Positions 29,701 through 40,254 of a DNA stretch of 64,000 bases are shown here, one piece after another; the first letter of the stretch is position 1; the number at the start of each line of letters is the position of its first letter. The stretch covers positions 89,346,253 through 89,410,252 of the forward strand of contig CM059579.1 in assembly GCA_030386875.1 (NCBI GenBank), read 5' to 3'. The notes under the pieces are model-generated. The model saw only the letters and a program-made list of their open reading frames with translations. It was not told the origin of the DNA and did not search any database. The position numbers and the translations under genes were made by a program. The stretch is from Morinoia aosen. Lineage: Eukaryota; Arthropoda; Malacostraca; Amphipoda; Talitridae.

Positions 29701-32700
29701 TGTGTGTTCTACCTAAAATACGGATGGATTTTCCAAATTGTTTCTGTAAAGCTTTCCATAGACTTTTTACCCTAAAATTATAACTTTTGCATTGAGACTC
29801 TGACAAAAAAATTCATATAAATTCGGAATGAAATAAATCAAAAATTCCATGCGTATTATAGATAGAGCGCACGTTTGACTTTCAAATGCAACAAACCGCA
29901 TTGCTCTAGCTTTGTAAATTAAAAAGCCTTAGCAAATAATATATGTATATATATAATTTTTTTTTTTTCAAATAAAAAATTTTCTATGGCCTTATGAAAA
30001 ATTTTTGTTTAAGATAAGTTGTTACAAATGTGGAGATCTAGTAGTCTGCAAATTTTCATAGACGTACGTCCAATAGAACCAAAGTTGACCATTAGAACCA
30101 AAGTTGACCATCAACCTTTGGCATGATCTCTTCTCTACTCTCAAAACGGGATCCTTTCAGTGGTGTCTTCAATTTTGGAAACAACCAGAAGTCGCAAGGA
30201 GCCAGGTCTGGAGAGTAGGGAGGTTGGCGAACGGTCGTAATTCCATGTTTGGCCAAGAAATTGCGGATCAAATGGGATGAATGTGCGGGCGCGTTGTCGT
30301 GATGCAAGTGCCAGTTGTTCGCAGTCCACATGTCTGGTCTTTTGCGCCGAACTGCATCACGAAGTCGCCGGAGAACATCCTGATAGTACTCCTTTGTCAC
30401 TGTTTGTCCTTCCGGTGCGTATTTCCGGTGTCTTCAAAATTGAAGACACCACTGAAAGGATCCCGTTTTGAGAGTAGAGAAGAGATAATGCGGAACGCGA
30501 CGACAGAGCTGAACACCATTCCAAAAGAAGACTTCCAGAGGTGTTTCCGGCAGTGGAAGGATCGGTGGGCTAAGTGTGTGGAAGCACAAGGAGCCTACTT
30601 TGAAGGGGATTAGGGTCCCAACCCCGTCAGGTTGTTGAAGTATTTTTTCTGGCCAAAGGTCGGATACTTTTTCGACAGGCCTCGTATTTCGTAAATTTCG
30701 TCAAAACGCTTCTCGACACGCTTGCGGAAGCGCCGACGATCTAGATCTTTTACTTTAAATAAAGTTTGGCAGCTCCCGTCTTTGTAAGACTGGGATTCTA
30801 CCCGAGGTCTAAGCGAGCGTCTAATCAATAAAATAAACTTGATGAATAAACATGCTCGTTTCTTGATCTTATGATTCCCAACACGCTTTATTCCTATAAA
30901 TTGAAGGACTCCAACATCTTCCCAAAACACATGTTCAATGAGAATATCACTAAGACAATGACTCCTCATTGATGGTGGGATATTCAAGACATGAAACAGC
31001 AGAAAATGTAGATTCCTGAAGACACTGGTACAGGGTTTCTGCAAGTTTATTAAGCAATCTTCATTCTTGCCCTGCAAGTTCAGGATTCATTGAGAGAATT
31101 TTCTCAACATTTGGAATTGTGTGGAATAAATTGAAAAATAGATTAGGATCAAAACGCGCACAGAAATTGGTCTCAGTATATCACCACCTCACAAATGATC
31201 ATGATGTGGATGACAATGATGAAATGGCAGTGGATGTAGAAAGAGAAACACAGTAGCACTGTAGTAGCAGTCTAGTTTAAAAGACAGAGGAAGAATTCAG
31301 AAGTCTCTATACTATCAAAAAGTCAAACTGCATTTGTTTCTTAGTTTTTGTTTTTTACTTTGGAAATGGAACTCATGGAAATATACTAGTCCATCGATTT
31401 TTTTTTTTTGTGTTTAAGGTTGTTCTAATATGATTTGTATAGGGGTGGTTCTTTTGTTTTTCACTATTTATTGTCATTGTCATGCACATGGCTTGGACAA
31501 ATTTTTGACAATATAAATATTTAGCTTATTTTGATCCTGTCAAGCTTGAAAACAAGTGAAATTTAAGTAGCACTAATAAAACCCAAAAAAAACACCACTA
31601 TTTAGCGTTTTTTTTACGTGGGTTTTTTTTGTGTGGGTTTTTTATGTGCCAACCCTGGATAAAATATTAAGTCCTTGGGAACCTCTTCCACCACGCTCCT
31701 TGATGCTGAATTCATACTTCCTTCACTACTGAATACACAAAAATTTATCACGAGCAATCCATGGAAAATAACTTCACACGTTAAGTGCGGCGTGACCCAC
31801 CGGTGGTCATTGAGGGGATTTTCTTAATGCTCCTCACCGACCAGCAGTCATTGACTCAATTTTATAAATACTAAATGAAGGCATGATCCAGTTGATGTTT
31901 GCTATTTTCTAGCTTTCTTACCACAATTGCCTCTAAATTCGAGTTGGATATTGAATTTCAGTTTAGCCCGCCGCACTTAAGCGTTACAGTAAATTTTCCT
32001 AAGATTTGGCTCAAGCTAGAGAATTTTCTTTCCAAATGCACTTCAACGTGTTTAAAGAAACCACTATGCAGCAATGGGGATACAGAACCCCGACCCTTCT
32101 CATTCTAAAAGCAGACACGCACACAACTGGCGACACAGTGGCATATCGGACTCTCACCTTGATGTAGGTCTCGTACATCTCAACGAAGAATTTGTGGATA
32201 CCGTCTTCGTTCTTGACGTCGTGGAGGCAGACCATGCGGATGCGGCCAGCGGTCACAAATGCCGACACGTACCTGGCAACACCACACTCGTCTAAGGACA
32301 TGTTCTAGCGTTTTGTTTTGTGCCCAATATTTTTTATCTTATTATTTTGTAGCCCATAACGGTTTGTTTTCACAGTTAGTTATTTTAAAGTGTCTATTAT
32401 CGTCATCATGAATAAATTAGATCGGAGCACTCTTGCCAGATTTAAAATAAAAATGATAGAAACGAATTGAATTACAGAGAATATGAAATGGCTGAAAGAC
32501 AAAAGAATACAAATCAAAATTAATACTACAAAAATTTTTGTATCAATAATTTTGATTTGTATATGTAGCCATCTCAAAGTGTAAGAGGGCAGTCACTCAC
32601 CACTCGTTGAACTTGTCGACGATTTTGAGGTACATGTTCGTGCTCGTCCACATGCTCTCGTCGAGCAGGTCGAGCGCGGCGTGAGCGATGAACTGGTTCA

Positions 32701-33643
32701 GGTGGCGGTGCTCCTCTTTCTGCACGTCGGGACAAACGCGAACGACCGCTTATAATCCCATGTGCAAATCGTCAACAAACATTTTACTCTCATTATGCAT
32801 AAAAGGCCGAGGACGACCAATTACCCATGTAATTACCCAACCTTCAAAGAATATGCCAAAAACTTAGGTTTATTCGCCTACCCTTGTACAAATCTTCAAA
32901 GAATATGCCAAAAAAACAAGACAACGAAACTGCAGCAGTCAACTCTTGGATACGAGATGTCATGTTGTACTTATTATTTACGAATAACTGTCGACGTGAA
33001 TATTTAAGATTTAGTAATAAATTAGGTTTCACCAAAACATCACTTTCAAAACAGACTTTCGTTTCTCAACACAAAGCACTCGTCGTACTGGCATAGGCTT
33101 CACAGAAGTCACCTCCAAACCGACATCTGGACGACGGGGTTGAACAGTGAGATTAGATTAGATGTTATTTTAAGGCTCCCTATCTACAACACAGGCGATC
33201 CAAACAAAAAGGAGGAAGGCACTATTTAGTATGGAGATAAGGGAACGCGGAGTCTATGCACACGGTGCATGAAAGCAGTAAGTTGAGAAAGAAGTTCATG
33301 AAACAAGATAAAAGTTGAACAAGGAAGTAGGTGCTAAAAAACAGGGCAGCAGTGAACCGAAAAAAGATGGTCCTAACATAAAAAAAAAATTTCAACAAAA
33401 AGAAGGCCTACATAATTCTAAGCTCAGTTCACATTCTCCCCCTGGGAGTACTAATTCCCATAGATACAACAGTTGTATCCCCCTGAGGGGATTGACAAGT
33501 GAGATCAATGCAGATGATTTAGTGGCAGTCATTGCATGGACTGCAAGTCCTACCTTCGGTTCCTTGTTGGTAGGCGAGAACTCCATCTCGAAGAGAGGAT
33601 TATCCAGATGCCCGACTATCGCAAAGTAGTAGTTTCCAGTCAT
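26607..33643 (-). CDS. TRAPPC2: TRAPPC2 (sedlin), complete, four coding exons
   Basis: Small core subunit of the TRAPP complexes, which act as Rab1/Ypt1-family exchange factors and tether vesicles at the ER-Golgi interface. The joined exons give 140 residues, the same as the vertebrate protein. Recognisable blocks are [81 protein letters not shown] and [12 protein letters not shown], in family order (longin fold). All splice sites are GT-AG with matching phases (0, 2, 0). The start is the ATG at 33643, 49 bp inside an exon whose acceptor TTTTTTCAG suggests a further 5' UTR exon upstream. The last intron is 5.45 kb and full of transposons. No disabling change is seen. Confidence 0.96.
28690..29620. 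repeat. Nested direct and inverted repeats inside the hAT element
   Basis: A block with GCAATGAAATTTGGTATACT, AATGCGATTTTCTTGAAAAG and GAGCTACAGTAATGATTTTG occurs near 28840-29035 and again 316 bp later near 29156-29350. Part recurs inverted at 29525-29590 (CCAAAATCATCACTGTAGCT). It is probably an older MITE insertion that was duplicated. Confidence 0.7.
29656..29920. repeat. Foldback inside the hAT element
   Basis: TTTACAAAGCTAGAGCAATG then CGGTTTGTTGCATTTGAAAG is answered by its complement at 29880-29920. This gives a hairpin of about 265 bp with arms of 40-45 bp. Confidence 0.7.
30092..30430 (-). pseudogene. Mariner transposase fragment (catalytic region)
   Basis: The minus strand encodes [20 protein letters not shown] and [19 protein letters not shown], the characteristic HxDNAPxH and YSPDLAPxDxxLFPxLK motifs of mariner (DD34D) transposases. 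[12 protein letters not shown] follows. It is an isolated middle part without the N-terminal helix-turn-helix region, so non-functional. Confidence 0.9.
30431..30613 (+). pseudogene. Mariner transposase C-terminal fragment, inverted against its neighbour
   Basis: The plus strand reads [18 protein letters not shown] then [20 protein letters not shown] and YFEGD followed by TAG, the usual mariner C-terminus. It repeats about 50 bp of the minus-strand copy in inverted orientation (GAAGACACCACTGAAAGGAT). Two mariner pieces are therefore fused head to head at about 30430. The mariner end sequence continues to about 30670. Confidence 0.85.
31092..31256 (+). pseudogene. hAT transposase C-terminal dimerisation remnant
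   Basis: The frame reads [20 protein letters not shown] and [15 protein letters not shown], then an acidic tail and TAG. This matches the hAT dimerisation region (SERxFSxxGxxxxxxRxxL). It has the same orientation as the surrounding hAT element and lies about 400 bp from its right end, as expected. Upstream coding sequence is disrupted. Confidence 0.8.
31781..31980 (+). mobile_element. TTAA-type MITE, family 1, in TRAPPC2 intron
   Basis: Bounded by TTAAGTGCGGCG and CGCCGCACTTAA, a perfect 12-bp inverted end including TTAA. It shares GACCCACCGGTGGTCATTGA, CTCACCGACCAGCAGTCA and CCAGTTGATGTTTGCTATTT with the other copies. It lies only 123 bp from the hAT element. Confidence 0.85.
32158..32272 (-). 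CDS. TRAPPC2: TRAPPC2 coding exon 3
   Basis: The acceptor TTGCCAG precedes the G completing Trp, then [20 protein letters not shown] and [11 protein letters not shown]. The donor AAG/GTGAGA leaves phase 0. Confidence 0.95.
32273..32600. other. TRAPPC2 intron 2
   Basis: AT-rich intron, nothing recognised. Confidence 0.5.
32601..32719 (-). CDS. TRAPPC2: TRAPPC2 coding exon 2
   Basis: The acceptor GTGCAG precedes [20 protein letters not shown]. The exon ends KFNEW in a split codon at donor TG/GTGAGT (phase 2). Confidence 0.95.
33145..33495 (+). repeat. Roughly 350-bp dispersed repeat, copy 1
   Basis: Member of a family with shared blocks in fixed order: GATTAGATTAGATGTTATTT, GAGGAAGGCACTATTTAGTA, AAGGGAACGCGG, AACAGGGCAGCAGTGAACCG, TTTCAACAAAAAGAAGGCCT and CCCCCTGGGAGTACTAATTC. 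It ends in two small hairpins, GATACAACAGTTGTATC and CCCCCTGAGGGG. This copy lies in TRAPPC2 intron 1. No protein domain, tRNA-like box or long inverted end was found. Confidence 0.8.
33554..33643 (-). CDS. TRAPPC2: TRAPPC2 coding exon 1
   Basis: Encodes 30 residues from [20 protein letters not shown] to NKEPK. The donor AAG/GTAGGA leaves phase 0. A TTTTTTCAG acceptor at 33693-33694 on the same strand suggests the exon begins at 33692 with 49 bp of 5' UTR. Confidence 0.95.
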
Positions 33644-34206
33644 GATCTTTTCTGTAGTCGCCGATTTCCACACGATCAAAAACGAAGATTATCTGAAAAA
33701 AATGCAAAATGTAAAACATTGATCATGAGCAGGCATTGAAAATATTGATTAACGTAGTGCATTCCTAATTTATTGTTATAAATATCACGCACACTTCATC
33801 AAACTGGTAACTATCAAAAATGACTTCTGAGCCATCAACAGACAGTCCAGGCAGGATATCCCAGTGATCAGAACAATGTAAAGAACGCAAACATCGAGGG
33901 TAGTATGGACATGACTACTAGCTACCTCCTCAGTAATAGAAGCTCAGAAAAAGTCATTACCTCGCAGCATAGCAAATACCCTTACGATCCCTCAAACTTA
34001 AAAATCATCCCGAACTTTTACTAAATTTAAGAGTTTTCGGGTCACTTGAATGTTGGCTTCTTCAGCTCACCTCGACTGTGAAAAACAATTCGCCGCGCGT
34101 GCAGAAATATGAATTTGCCACAGCTGTTGTGACAATGGAGATCCCGTGGAAAAAATGCAGTCGAACAGAACAGGAAATAGCAGGAACTACACAAGCGTCA
34201 CGAGAT

Positions 34207-34520
34207 TCGATTAGATGTTTGTTCAATTATTCAAGTCCCCCCCCCCTCAACAAAGGCGTTTCAAAGAGAGGAAGGCATCATTTAGTATGGAGATAAGGGA
34301 ACGCGGAATCTACGCACAAGGTGCATAGAAACAGTAAGTAGAGAAAGAAAATTATGAAACAAGATCAAAGTTGAAGAAGAAAGTAGTAGGTGCAGAAAAA
34401 CAGGACAGCAGTGAACCGAAAAGAGGTGGTTCTTAACATATCCAAAAACATTTTATTTCAACAAAAAGAAGGCCTACCTAACTCTCAGCTCGGGCCCTCA
34501 CATTGTCCCCCTGGGAATTT
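34207..34520 (+). repeat. Roughly 350-bp dispersed repeat, copy 2
   Basis: Same block order as copy 1 from GATTAGATGTTTGTTCAATT to CCCCCTGGGAATT. The terminal hairpins are missing, so the right end is truncated. Confidence 0.75.
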
Positions 34521-35512
34521 ACTATAAGAAGACGAGCACATTTTGCTCTCCATTTCTCATCGCGGTAAACAGACTAAAACGCTGAAATATAGACAGAAAT
34601 TACTAAGAAACCCTTCAATAATTATTATTCAGCAACAAACAACGAATACTATGAAAAGAGTGACGATATCATAACAATGCGTGTCCCATACAAAGCGCTG
34701 TCGCGTATGGTACTTTGAGCATGTATACGGTACGTGACATTGCAGTCAATTTTGATATTAAAGTAATTCTGCGCAAGCTTGGTCTGCTTCTTTGCTTCTT
34801 CTGAAATCCAACACGTTAGCCGATGCATCATAACACAATCTTGGGGCAGGAACATACTTTTCTCGAAGATACCTACTTGGAAATGTAATAAATCATGACC
34901 GACGAGTTATGTTGCTCATCCATCAATCAAGCCAAGCAAGAGAACTTGGTTATTCGAGATTCGAGTTACGACTTACTTAGTGCAATTGGAAGATTTTAGG
35001 ACTGCCAATCGACTGAATTTGGTGAGGGAAATGGACTCGTTGCGCGTGTCGGTATAGAGCTGCAATGTACGCGTTGCTAGCACGTCTCACTCTACACAAC
35101 GCATAGCAAGGGTTACTATAAACTTCACAGCAGCACCACCCTACATCATCACGACACAAATGCATGTCTTGGTACCACATCCTCGATTTAAGCCAAAAAC
35201 TTCACATGGAAACACCTCGAACGCAGGCAGGTGTACTATGAGAGCGACGTGCGATAATTGTATCTCGGGGGTATTTAAAATAAAAGGCCATTTTTCGAAC
35301 TTTATATTTAATTTATTCGTTCAAAACATAAACATTTGTTCATGAGGCACTTTCAAGGACAGAATATACAGACAGGACTGAGGGGGCATCCTCAGAGCGC
35401 AGTTACAGTGTCTTAGGCGCGCTGGCAGAAAACGCACCAAGTGGAAATTCTTCTGCCAACACATGCGACTAGCTTTTGATAATTGTCTATGAGAATGTTG
35501 GTGGGTGAAGAC

Positions 35513-35785
35513 CACGGTAGATGAAACAAGATAGGGTCATTTCTATGGGAGAAAGTACACCTCCTCTTGTTCGGCTAGCCAATAGAAAGGCTTTATTTTA
35601 AACAAACTTAATGGCGTCACCAAAACGCCGTGTCGTTAGGCCAATAATGAAGCCATATTTGGAGGTAGCAGTGCTACCAGATACAATATGAGCGCTGCTA
35701 TTGGTTCGTTGCCGTGACGCCAGCAGAACCACACCGTCAACAAAAAGAAAGACAAGTTTGAACCTACCTTGTTTTCTCTACCGTG
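35513..35785. mobile_element. 273-bp hAT-like MITE, copy 1
   Basis: Starts CACGGTAGATGAAACAAGAT and ends CTTGTTTTCTCTACCGTG, forming terminal inverted repeats of about 20 bp. The flanks GTGAAGAC (35505-35512) and GTAAAGAC (35786-35793) are an 8-bp target duplication with one mismatch. The interior contains GGTAGCAGTGCTACC, a small palindrome, and no open frame. Confidence 0.85.
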
Positions 35786-36407
35786 GTAAAGACATGGGGA
35801 AATAGGGCCAACGATTTCTTCGCGCGTACCCAACCCAACGAACAGGTGTTAGTTAGACTCTAGGTATGCAAGAAAGAAACATTACACTAAACATTGAACT
35901 ACGACTAAAGCCTCAGTGACTATATTAACAGAAACGATCGATGTCTTCGGTGACTCGCGCCAGCTCCACTTTCACTAGTCTAACTTAACACAAAAACAAA
36001 CGAGCGTCGAGTCTCCAACCTATGAACGAACCACGACCATATCATCATGTAAAAACATACCAAAACGAGAACTTGGTAAGCGTTCTTTGCAAATAAACAC
36101 CTCCCCCAATGTCCAAAAAATGACAGACAACGCGAAATGTAAAATTAAATGAAAGCTAACATAGTAACGTAAATAAAAAGAATCACAACCAACACTAATC
36201 ACTGATGATTTTCTTAAAGCTTTGCAATGACAGATTACCATGATGATGATAATCTAGGTACAACCACCGTCTCTACTTAGTGGCCCCACGGCACAACTCA
36301 AGTCTCCGCGGCAAAAATGGATGTAATGAAAAAATTAATGAACCACTCACGCAAACGATTAACCAACACCAGCCTTCTTACCCAAGAAATACAAAAGAGG
36401 AAATATA

Positions 36408-36760
36408 AGATTAGATGTTCGTTGAAAGCTCCCTATCCGCAATTAACGTTCCAAAGAGAGGAAGGCGGAAGGCACTATTTAGGATAGAGGTAAGGAAATG
36501 CAGGATCTACGCAGAAGGGGCGCAGAAACAGCAAGTTAAGAAAGAAATTTATGAAACAAAAGATTAAAGTTGAAGAAGAAATAAGAGCTAAAAAACAGGA
36601 CAGCACTTAACCGAAAACAGGTGGTCCTGAACGTAACAAAAACATTTTATTTCAACAAAAAGAAGGCCTACCTAACTCTCAGCTCGGGCCCTCACACATT
36701 TTCCCCCTGGGAGCGCTAATCCCCATAGATACAATAATTGTATCCCCCTGATGGGTGTAG
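36408..36760 (+). repeat. Roughly 350-bp dispersed repeat, copy 3
   Basis: Complete block order from TTAGATGTTCGTTGAAAGCT to GATACAATAATTGTATCCCC then CTGATGGG. This is one of the best preserved copies. Confidence 0.8.
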
Positions 36761-36889
36761 AAGCACGTTTGTACAAGGAAACTGTATCTAATGGTTGCAC
36801 ATGAACATGTTTTCAGAACGTTACGACTTTTATGAACAGGTTTTCAGGACATTATTGTATAAGAAAGTATTAGCCTCCCTTTACCACGA

Positions 36890-37310
36890 CAAAGATGTTC
36901 CAAGAGAGGAAGGAAGAAGGCACCAATAAGTGTGGAGTTGAGGGAACGCAGAATCTATGCACAAGGTGCATGGAAAGGGTAAGCCAAGAAGATCAGATTA
37001 GATTAGTCATTAGTTTTAGCCTCCCTACCCGCAGCAACAAATGCGATCCAAAGAGAGGAAGGAGGAAGGCACCATTTAGTATGGAGTTAAGGAAACGCGG
37101 AATCTACGCAGAAAGGGCATAGAAACAGTAAGTTGTGAAAGAAGATTAAGAAACAAGACCAAAGTTGAAGAAGAAAGTAGTAGGTGCTGAAAAACAGGAC
37201 AGCAGTGAACCAAAAGAAGATGGTCCATAACAAAACAAAAACCTATTCAACAAAAAGAAAGCCTACCTAACACTACCTAGGCCCTCACATAGTCCCCCTG
37301 GGACCGCTAA
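36890..37310 (+). repeat. Roughly 350-bp dispersed repeat, partial copy plus a nearly full copy in tandem
   Basis: A fragment (36890-36985) with GATGTTCCAAGAGAGGAAGG and AACGCAGAATCTATGCACAA is followed directly by a longer copy from GATCAGATTAGATTAG to CCCCCTGGGACCGCTAATTG. The terminal hairpins are absent. Confidence 0.75.
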
Positions 37311-38366
37311 TTGTTTTTAAAATAATGATTTTTCAAACGTGAAGTGTTATTAGTAACACTGGCAAAATATGTATTCTCAAAATCATGTCCAAAGTTAGAA
37401 AAAAATATCTTTTACACATACTTGGGAGAAACGCTTCTCTTAAACCCTTCTTAGTAACATTCATAAAATTTTAGGAGCTCACAACTATAAAAGTTAACAT
37501 TTAAGATCAAGTTGTAGAAGCTACATTCATCGGCAAACATTTTGGCACTTGAGAAATTTGTCACACTCGTCTATCTGTAGTTTAGGGAAAGCCCAACTTT
37601 TGACTCGGTTTACCACGACTATTTGAACAGAAAATTTGTTTTTATTAATTCTGCAGTTGCGGCGGTAAGTGAATGCAAATGTCTCACTATAGATCAGCTC
37701 AGCTCAGGCATCTTCAAAACATTTCTGTCTTTTTTCCTGCCAACAGTAACATGGTATAATTGGAGGGCAAATTTGCAGTGTCCTAACCCAGAAATCAGAG
37801 GTCGAAACAGGAGAGTGGATTAAGTGATAATTTCACCTCATAGCGGCGTAGATGTCTTTCAGGCACAGTGGCCTAGTTCCAAGTTAGTAACTTGGCTAGG
37901 AAAAGCCTGTTTGGCGACCCTGCAATGAACACCACGCCTCTCACTCGAGTGTTCGAAAATTCTGCGTTTTGTGGCTTAGCCCACTCTACAAATTTGCCCT
38001 CCAATTCCTGTCAAGACTGTCCCACACTGATATTGGCAACTTTTTGCAGAAACCTTAAAACCACGTGGCAACTGCAGAACGCCTGCCTAGCCAGGTACTC
38101 CAACAGGGAGCTAATGCAACACCAACGCTAGAAACACTACTGAAACATAACGTTTTTGTACCTTTTAATGAGTTGGGAAGAAATCAATGGATCCCATCAA
38201 TTTATGAACATTGAGTTTAATTATTCCTTTCATCTTTATGAACATTATTTTCCAGGCTTAATCACATATTCATCTGGAACAAATGCATCATTATAACTCG
38301 ATGAAAGATGGCACTAGTGTTATTTCGCCTCAAATAGAGTTCAGGGACACAAATGGAGCCCTATAC

Positions 38367-38640
38367 CACGGTGGAGGAAACAAGGTAGGGTCATTTCTAT
38401 GGGAGAAAATACACCGCCTCTTGTTTGGCTGGCCAAGAAAAAGGCTTTATTTCAAACAAACTTTATGACGTCACCAAAACACCATGTCGTTAGGCCAATA
38501 GTAGAGCCAGATTTAGGGGTAGCAGTGCTACCAGATGCAATATGAGCGCTGCTATTGGTTAGTTGCCGTGACGTCAGCAAAACCACACCGTCAACGAAAA
38601 AAAAAGACTTGTTTAAGCCTAACTTGTTTCCTCTACCGTG
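38367..38640. mobile_element. 274-bp hAT-like MITE, copy 2
   Basis: Same element as 35513-35785, in the same orientation. Starts CACGGTGGAGGAAACAAGGT and ends CTTGTTTCCTCTACCGTG. The flanks CCCTATAC and CCCTATTT agree at 6 of 8 positions. About 90 percent identical to copy 1 by eye. Confidence 0.85.
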
Positions 38641-38962
38641 CCCTATTTGCTCAAGCGTGCCTTTCTTTTAGTATTCATTTTCTTTTCACATAAGCAGGAG
38701 ACAGAAAAAATTTAACCCCCACCGAAACTTCCTGTAAAAATTGTGCACAAAAGTTATCTGTATAAAATTTATGAATAATGGTATCCAGAAAAATCTTTGA
38801 GGCAATACACTTCTTATCGTGCAGTGTCACAGGCTGGCTGGTTACCTCTACCGTTGAGGTTTCATCTACTTTTTAGCAAAATGTATGAAGAGAAAAATGA
38901 GAACTATATCGGATATTGATGCAAAAAAAGATCAGCTTGTTAAAAGCGCAGAGACTCCATTT

Positions 38963-39383
38963 TGCAGGGTGGCCCATAAGTAAGGTACATTTTTAAAACT
39001 ATCATAGCTATAGAACTACGAATGGTAAAGAGATTTGATTAATTCAGAATAAATGAGATATCAAAGTTTTCAACCAGCGTATATTGAGGAATACTGATGT
39101 GATTGAAGGAAGCCCTTCGAAGAACTGCAAAAGAAACTGGAATTGAAATTTAAAGAAACTGGAACAGAAGCAGGCAGACAACGTTGTGGCAGACCACAGA
39201 CCATGCAAACTGATGCTCCAGTTCTCTTTGTTGCAATGAGTTTTGCTGATCGGCCCAAAACGTCAACTAAGTCTTGAATTTTCTTCTTTCATTCTGAATT
39301 AACCAAATCTCTATCCTTTTTAATTCTATAGCTATAATAATTTTAAAAAGGTACCTTAATTATTACTCATGGGACACCCTGCA
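38963..39383. mobile_element. Mariner-like MITE, about 420 bp
   Basis: Starts TGCAGGGTGGCCCATAAGTA and ends GGGACACCCTGCA. The arms match for about 90 bp with gaps (GGTACATTTTTAAAACTATC with TTTTAAAAAGGTACC; CTATAGAACTA with AATTCTATAGC). GGGTGGCCCAT-type ends occur in some mariner groups. The interior has no intact transposase. Confidence 0.65.
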
Positions 39384-40254
39384 CACACTTTGTCATTCAT
39401 AGCTGATGACAAGTTTGTTGGTTGGTGGAACACAAAAATTGGTGTGTAGGGACATGTGGCTGATAATTCAAATTACATGCTGCCTGTGGCCATTGCCCGT
39501 TTGTAGTGGGTTGCTTATATGTCTACAAAAATATAAAAATCTTAATAGATTCTTAAACGAGGTGCTAAATCTTACCGAAGCAAAATGATAAAAAAATACA
39601 AGAACACAATTGTTTCAACAATGCGTACTGATGTGTAGAGAAGATATTAGATGAGCCCAAATAAGGCCACCTCATGTCTTCATCAACGCGACCCACATGC
39701 AAGCAGAACTAAATAGAAAATAGAAGGAATTGCTCCTCCATAGCGGTGTACTCGTGACCAACTCCAAAGACAGAAGTGGACGTCTGTGCAGTTCTTGCGA
39801 CGTTCAGCAAGGCAGTGTAGTTGGTCGCACAGTTGATACCCAAGACTCATTTTATGTACAGATTTTCAAATTTTAGCAGAACTTTACAATTCACTTAAGA
39901 TTCTCTTTGCAAATATGTTTCAGGATACAGCGCAAAAGATTTCATGGAGATATCACGGAGTACTGGTAATGTGGATATAAGACTACATTTAGCTAATTTT
40001 GGAAAGGAAAAAATAGAACATCAGCGCCTACAATGGTCTAAAGTGTTGTTGACTGCGCTTAGTTATGGGAAAATACTCAATTTTCTTCAATGAGTAGCTT
40101 GAGTCTAAGAACTGAAAGCCAGTTCTTAGAATCATTTTTCCTGGAATGTATTTTTTTTCATTTCCTCAATTCATTTGATGTCTCGTTTATCTAACATATT
40201 AATAAACACAGCATCAATTATATTGGTTATATTGGAGATGGATCAAAGATGTTG

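Larger units (their letters stand above)
27282..31657 (+). mobile_element. hAT element, 4.4 kb, with exact 8-bp target duplication
   Basis: Left terminus CAGAGATGGAAAAACCCTGG; right terminus, in complement, CAGGGTTGGCACATAAAAAA. Both are followed inward by runs of GGGTTTTTT/AAAAAACCC. Immediately outside, GATAAAAT occurs at 27274-27281 and again at 31658-31665, an exact 8-bp duplication as made by hAT transposases. A C-terminal hAT dimerisation remnant lies at 31092-31256. The middle is filled with nested repeats and a mariner fragment, and I find no intact transposase. It sits in the last TRAPPC2 intron in the opposite orientation to that gene. Confidence 0.85.

Noticed and set aside
30610..31077. 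155-residue minus-strand open frame
   Set aside because: It runs across the mariner end and hAT interior; the residues near its end are mariner terminal sequence, not a protein domain.
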